From Bacteroidota bacterium (GTDB lineage: Bacteria; Bacteroidota; Bacteroidia; Flavobacteriales_D; Crocinitomicaceae), in the NCBI GenBank assembly GCA_018825925.1, contig JAHKAT010000187.1, positions 1-6,343 on the forward strand: a stretch of DNA of 6,343 nt, written 5' to 3'. The translations under genes and the position numbers were made by a program. The notes below the pieces were generated by a model, which saw only the letters and a list, made by a program, of their open reading frames with translations, did not search any database and was not told where the DNA came from. This document shows positions 5,062 through 6,343 of this stretch, piece after piece (the stretch's first letter is position 1; each line of letters starts with the position of its first letter).

Positions 5062-6343
5062 TTATCTTAATTCTGCCCCCAATTTCTGTTCAAAAGAAGA
5101 CCTTATTTTATCCATTACTGCATCAACTTGCTGATCTTGTAAGGTTTTCTCCGAATCTTGGAAGATAAACGATAAGGCGTATGATTTTTTTCCTTCTGGT
5201 AGGTTTTTTCCTTCATAAACATCAAACAAACCAACTTCTTTCAAAATTTTCTTGTCTGCATTTCTCGCCAATTCCTCTAATTCACCAAAAGTGACTTCTG
5301 TATTTAACAATAAAGAAAAATCCCTTCTCGTTGCAAATGTTTTAGGTAATTCTTGGTACTTAATTTTTGAAAACGACAGAGATTGAATAATCATGTCCCA
5401 ATCCAAATCGGCAATAAATACATTTTGTTTCAATCCGAAATATTTGCGCACTGCTGATGAAGTCCAACCTATTTCACCTACTTTGTTTTGTAATACAAAA
5501 ACCTGAAGACCATCTTCCAAAATAGATTTTTTTAATGGTTTAAATTTCACCATTGTATCCAAGCCTAGTCTTTTAAATACTGAAAGTGCGTAGGCTTTAA
5601 TTGAATAAAAGTCCTGATTGCTGGTTTGCGAATTCCAATTTTCTGGACTATTCTTGCCTGTGGCTAAAAGAACCAATCTTTTGTTCTCTTCGTACTTCTC
5701 GAATTTTTGATAAATTTTTCCAAATTCGAACAATTTCAAATCTGGATTTTGGCGATTTTGATTAAATGCTGCTGAAGCCAAACATTGGAAAATCAATGAT
5801 TGTCGCATTACATTTAACTCCAAACTAAGAGGATTTAAAATTTGCACATCTCTTTCTGGACTCAAAAAATCATTCCCGAATTTTTTCACGTACTCCGAAG
5901 TTGTCAATGAATTATTCATCATTTCAGAAAAACCCATTCCAACAAGCATTTCGCTCACCTTCGATTGAACTGCTTCCAAATTCGGCTTTGGGAAATTCGG
6001 CAAAGAACTATTTAATTTCGCTGGAATTTCTACTTTATTGAAACCGTATATTCTTAAAATCTCTTCAATTACATCAGCCTCTCTAGTTACATCTACTCTA
6101 TATCCCGGAACTTTTAATTTCCAGTTTTCTGTCGATTTTGTGAGAATTTCAATTTCTAATGAGGTCAGAATTTTTTCGATTAACTCTTCAGATAATGCCG
6201 CGCCTATTAATTGATTGCATCTTTTAGTGGAAAAATCAACTTCGTGAAATTCACTTAAGTTTCCTTCAATAACTTTAGGTTCCATTGTAATGTCGCCACC
6301 GGCTACTTGCTGAATCAATAAGGCAGCTCTCTTCAAAGCAAAA
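5062..6343 (-). CDS. pheT: Phenylalanine-tRNA ligase beta subunit, C-terminal portion (5' end outside window)
   Basis: Beta chain of the alpha2-beta2 phenylalanyl-tRNA synthetase. About 426 residues are seen of a protein that is usually near 800; the N-terminal tRNA-binding and B3/B4 editing domains lie beyond the right edge. The frame stays open to the edge: the TTG at 6336 is internal, and the preceding codons read F-A, giving FALKRAALLI, a standard PheT stretch. Counting from that TTG, the B5 domain spans about 33-103 with DVTREADVIEEILRIYGF at 82-99. A catalytically inactive class-II synthetase-like core spans about 110-325, with NPLSLELNVMRQSL at 168-181 and LFEFGKIY at 202-209. The C-terminal FDX-ACB anticodon-binding domain spans about 330-424, with PKTFATRRDFSLLL at 331-344 and LFDVYEGKNLPEGKKSYAL at 370-388. 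All domain ends look intact. bioD starts 2 nt downstream. Confidence 0.95.
   Translation of the reverse strand, partial: FALKRAALLIQQVAGGDITMEPKVIEGNLSEFHEVDFSTKRCNQLIGAALSEELIEKILTSLEIEILTKSTENWKLKVPGYRVDVTREADVIEEILRIYGFNKVEIPAKLNSSLPNFPKPNLEAVQSKVSEMLVGMGFSEMMNNSLTTSEYVKKFGNDFLSPERDVQILNPLSLELNVMRQSLIFQCLASAAFNQNRQNPDLKLFEFGKIYQKFEKYEENKRLVLLATGKNSPENWNSQTSNQDFYSIKAYALSVFKRLGLDTMVKFKPLKKSILEDGLQVFVLQNKVGEIGWTSSAVRKYFGLKQNVFIADLDWDMIIQSLSFSKIKYQELPKTFATRRDFSLLLNTEVTFGELEELARNADKKILKEVGLFDVYEGKNLPEGKKSYALSFIFQDSEKTLQDQQVDAVMDKIRSSFEQKLGAELR

Noticed and set aside
6334..6336. TTG as the start of an independent 424-residue protein
   Set aside because: The reading frame continues to the edge with typical PheT sequence (FALKRAALLI); it is an internal leucine codon.

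Overview
The window is AT-rich bacterial DNA that reads as Bacteroidota, probably a Flavobacteriales relative. The signs are an exact TAnnTTTG promoter element (the Bacteroidota -7 consensus), A-rich rather than GGAGG-type sequence before start codons, a lipoprotein OmpA of the style common in that phylum, and the general sequence character of the biotin and PheT proteins. The genus is not resolvable by eye. Coding density is high and most of the window is ordinary housekeeping sequence.

Layout. Left part, + strand: the 3' portion of a class-III PLP aminotransferase (runs off the left edge, ends 961), then an OmpA-family outer-membrane lipoprotein (1017-1907) closed by a clear intrinsic terminator (1930-1958). 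Middle, + strand: a regulatory stretch (about 1964-2026) with a promoter embedded in symmetric operator-like sequence, driving a tight three-gene unit of two small four-TM membrane proteins (2037-2426 and 2423-2920) and a 68-residue XRE/Cro-CI regulator (2910-3116). All three genes overlap end to start. Junction: a 16-bp perfect inverted repeat (3122-3167) fills the gap between convergent genes. Right part, - strand, read right to left: the 3' portion of pheT (runs off the right edge), then bioD (2 nt later, TTG start) and bioA (overlapping bioD).

How they work together. bioA and bioD encode consecutive steps of biotin synthesis (KAPA to DAPA, then DAPA to dethiobiotin) and appear translationally coupled behind pheT. 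The three-gene middle cassette is the only part that looks like a self-contained, self-regulated accessory module: the terminal XRE gene probably represses its own promoter, and the two membrane proteins look like diverged tandem copies sharing an S-F-S-x-x-K-[VI]-E-D-E-M-I-x-x-[IL]-R motif. Its function is not known to me. I see no CRISPR array, transposase, tRNA or rRNA. No obviously new large system is present; the cassette and its operator region are the best candidates for a second look.
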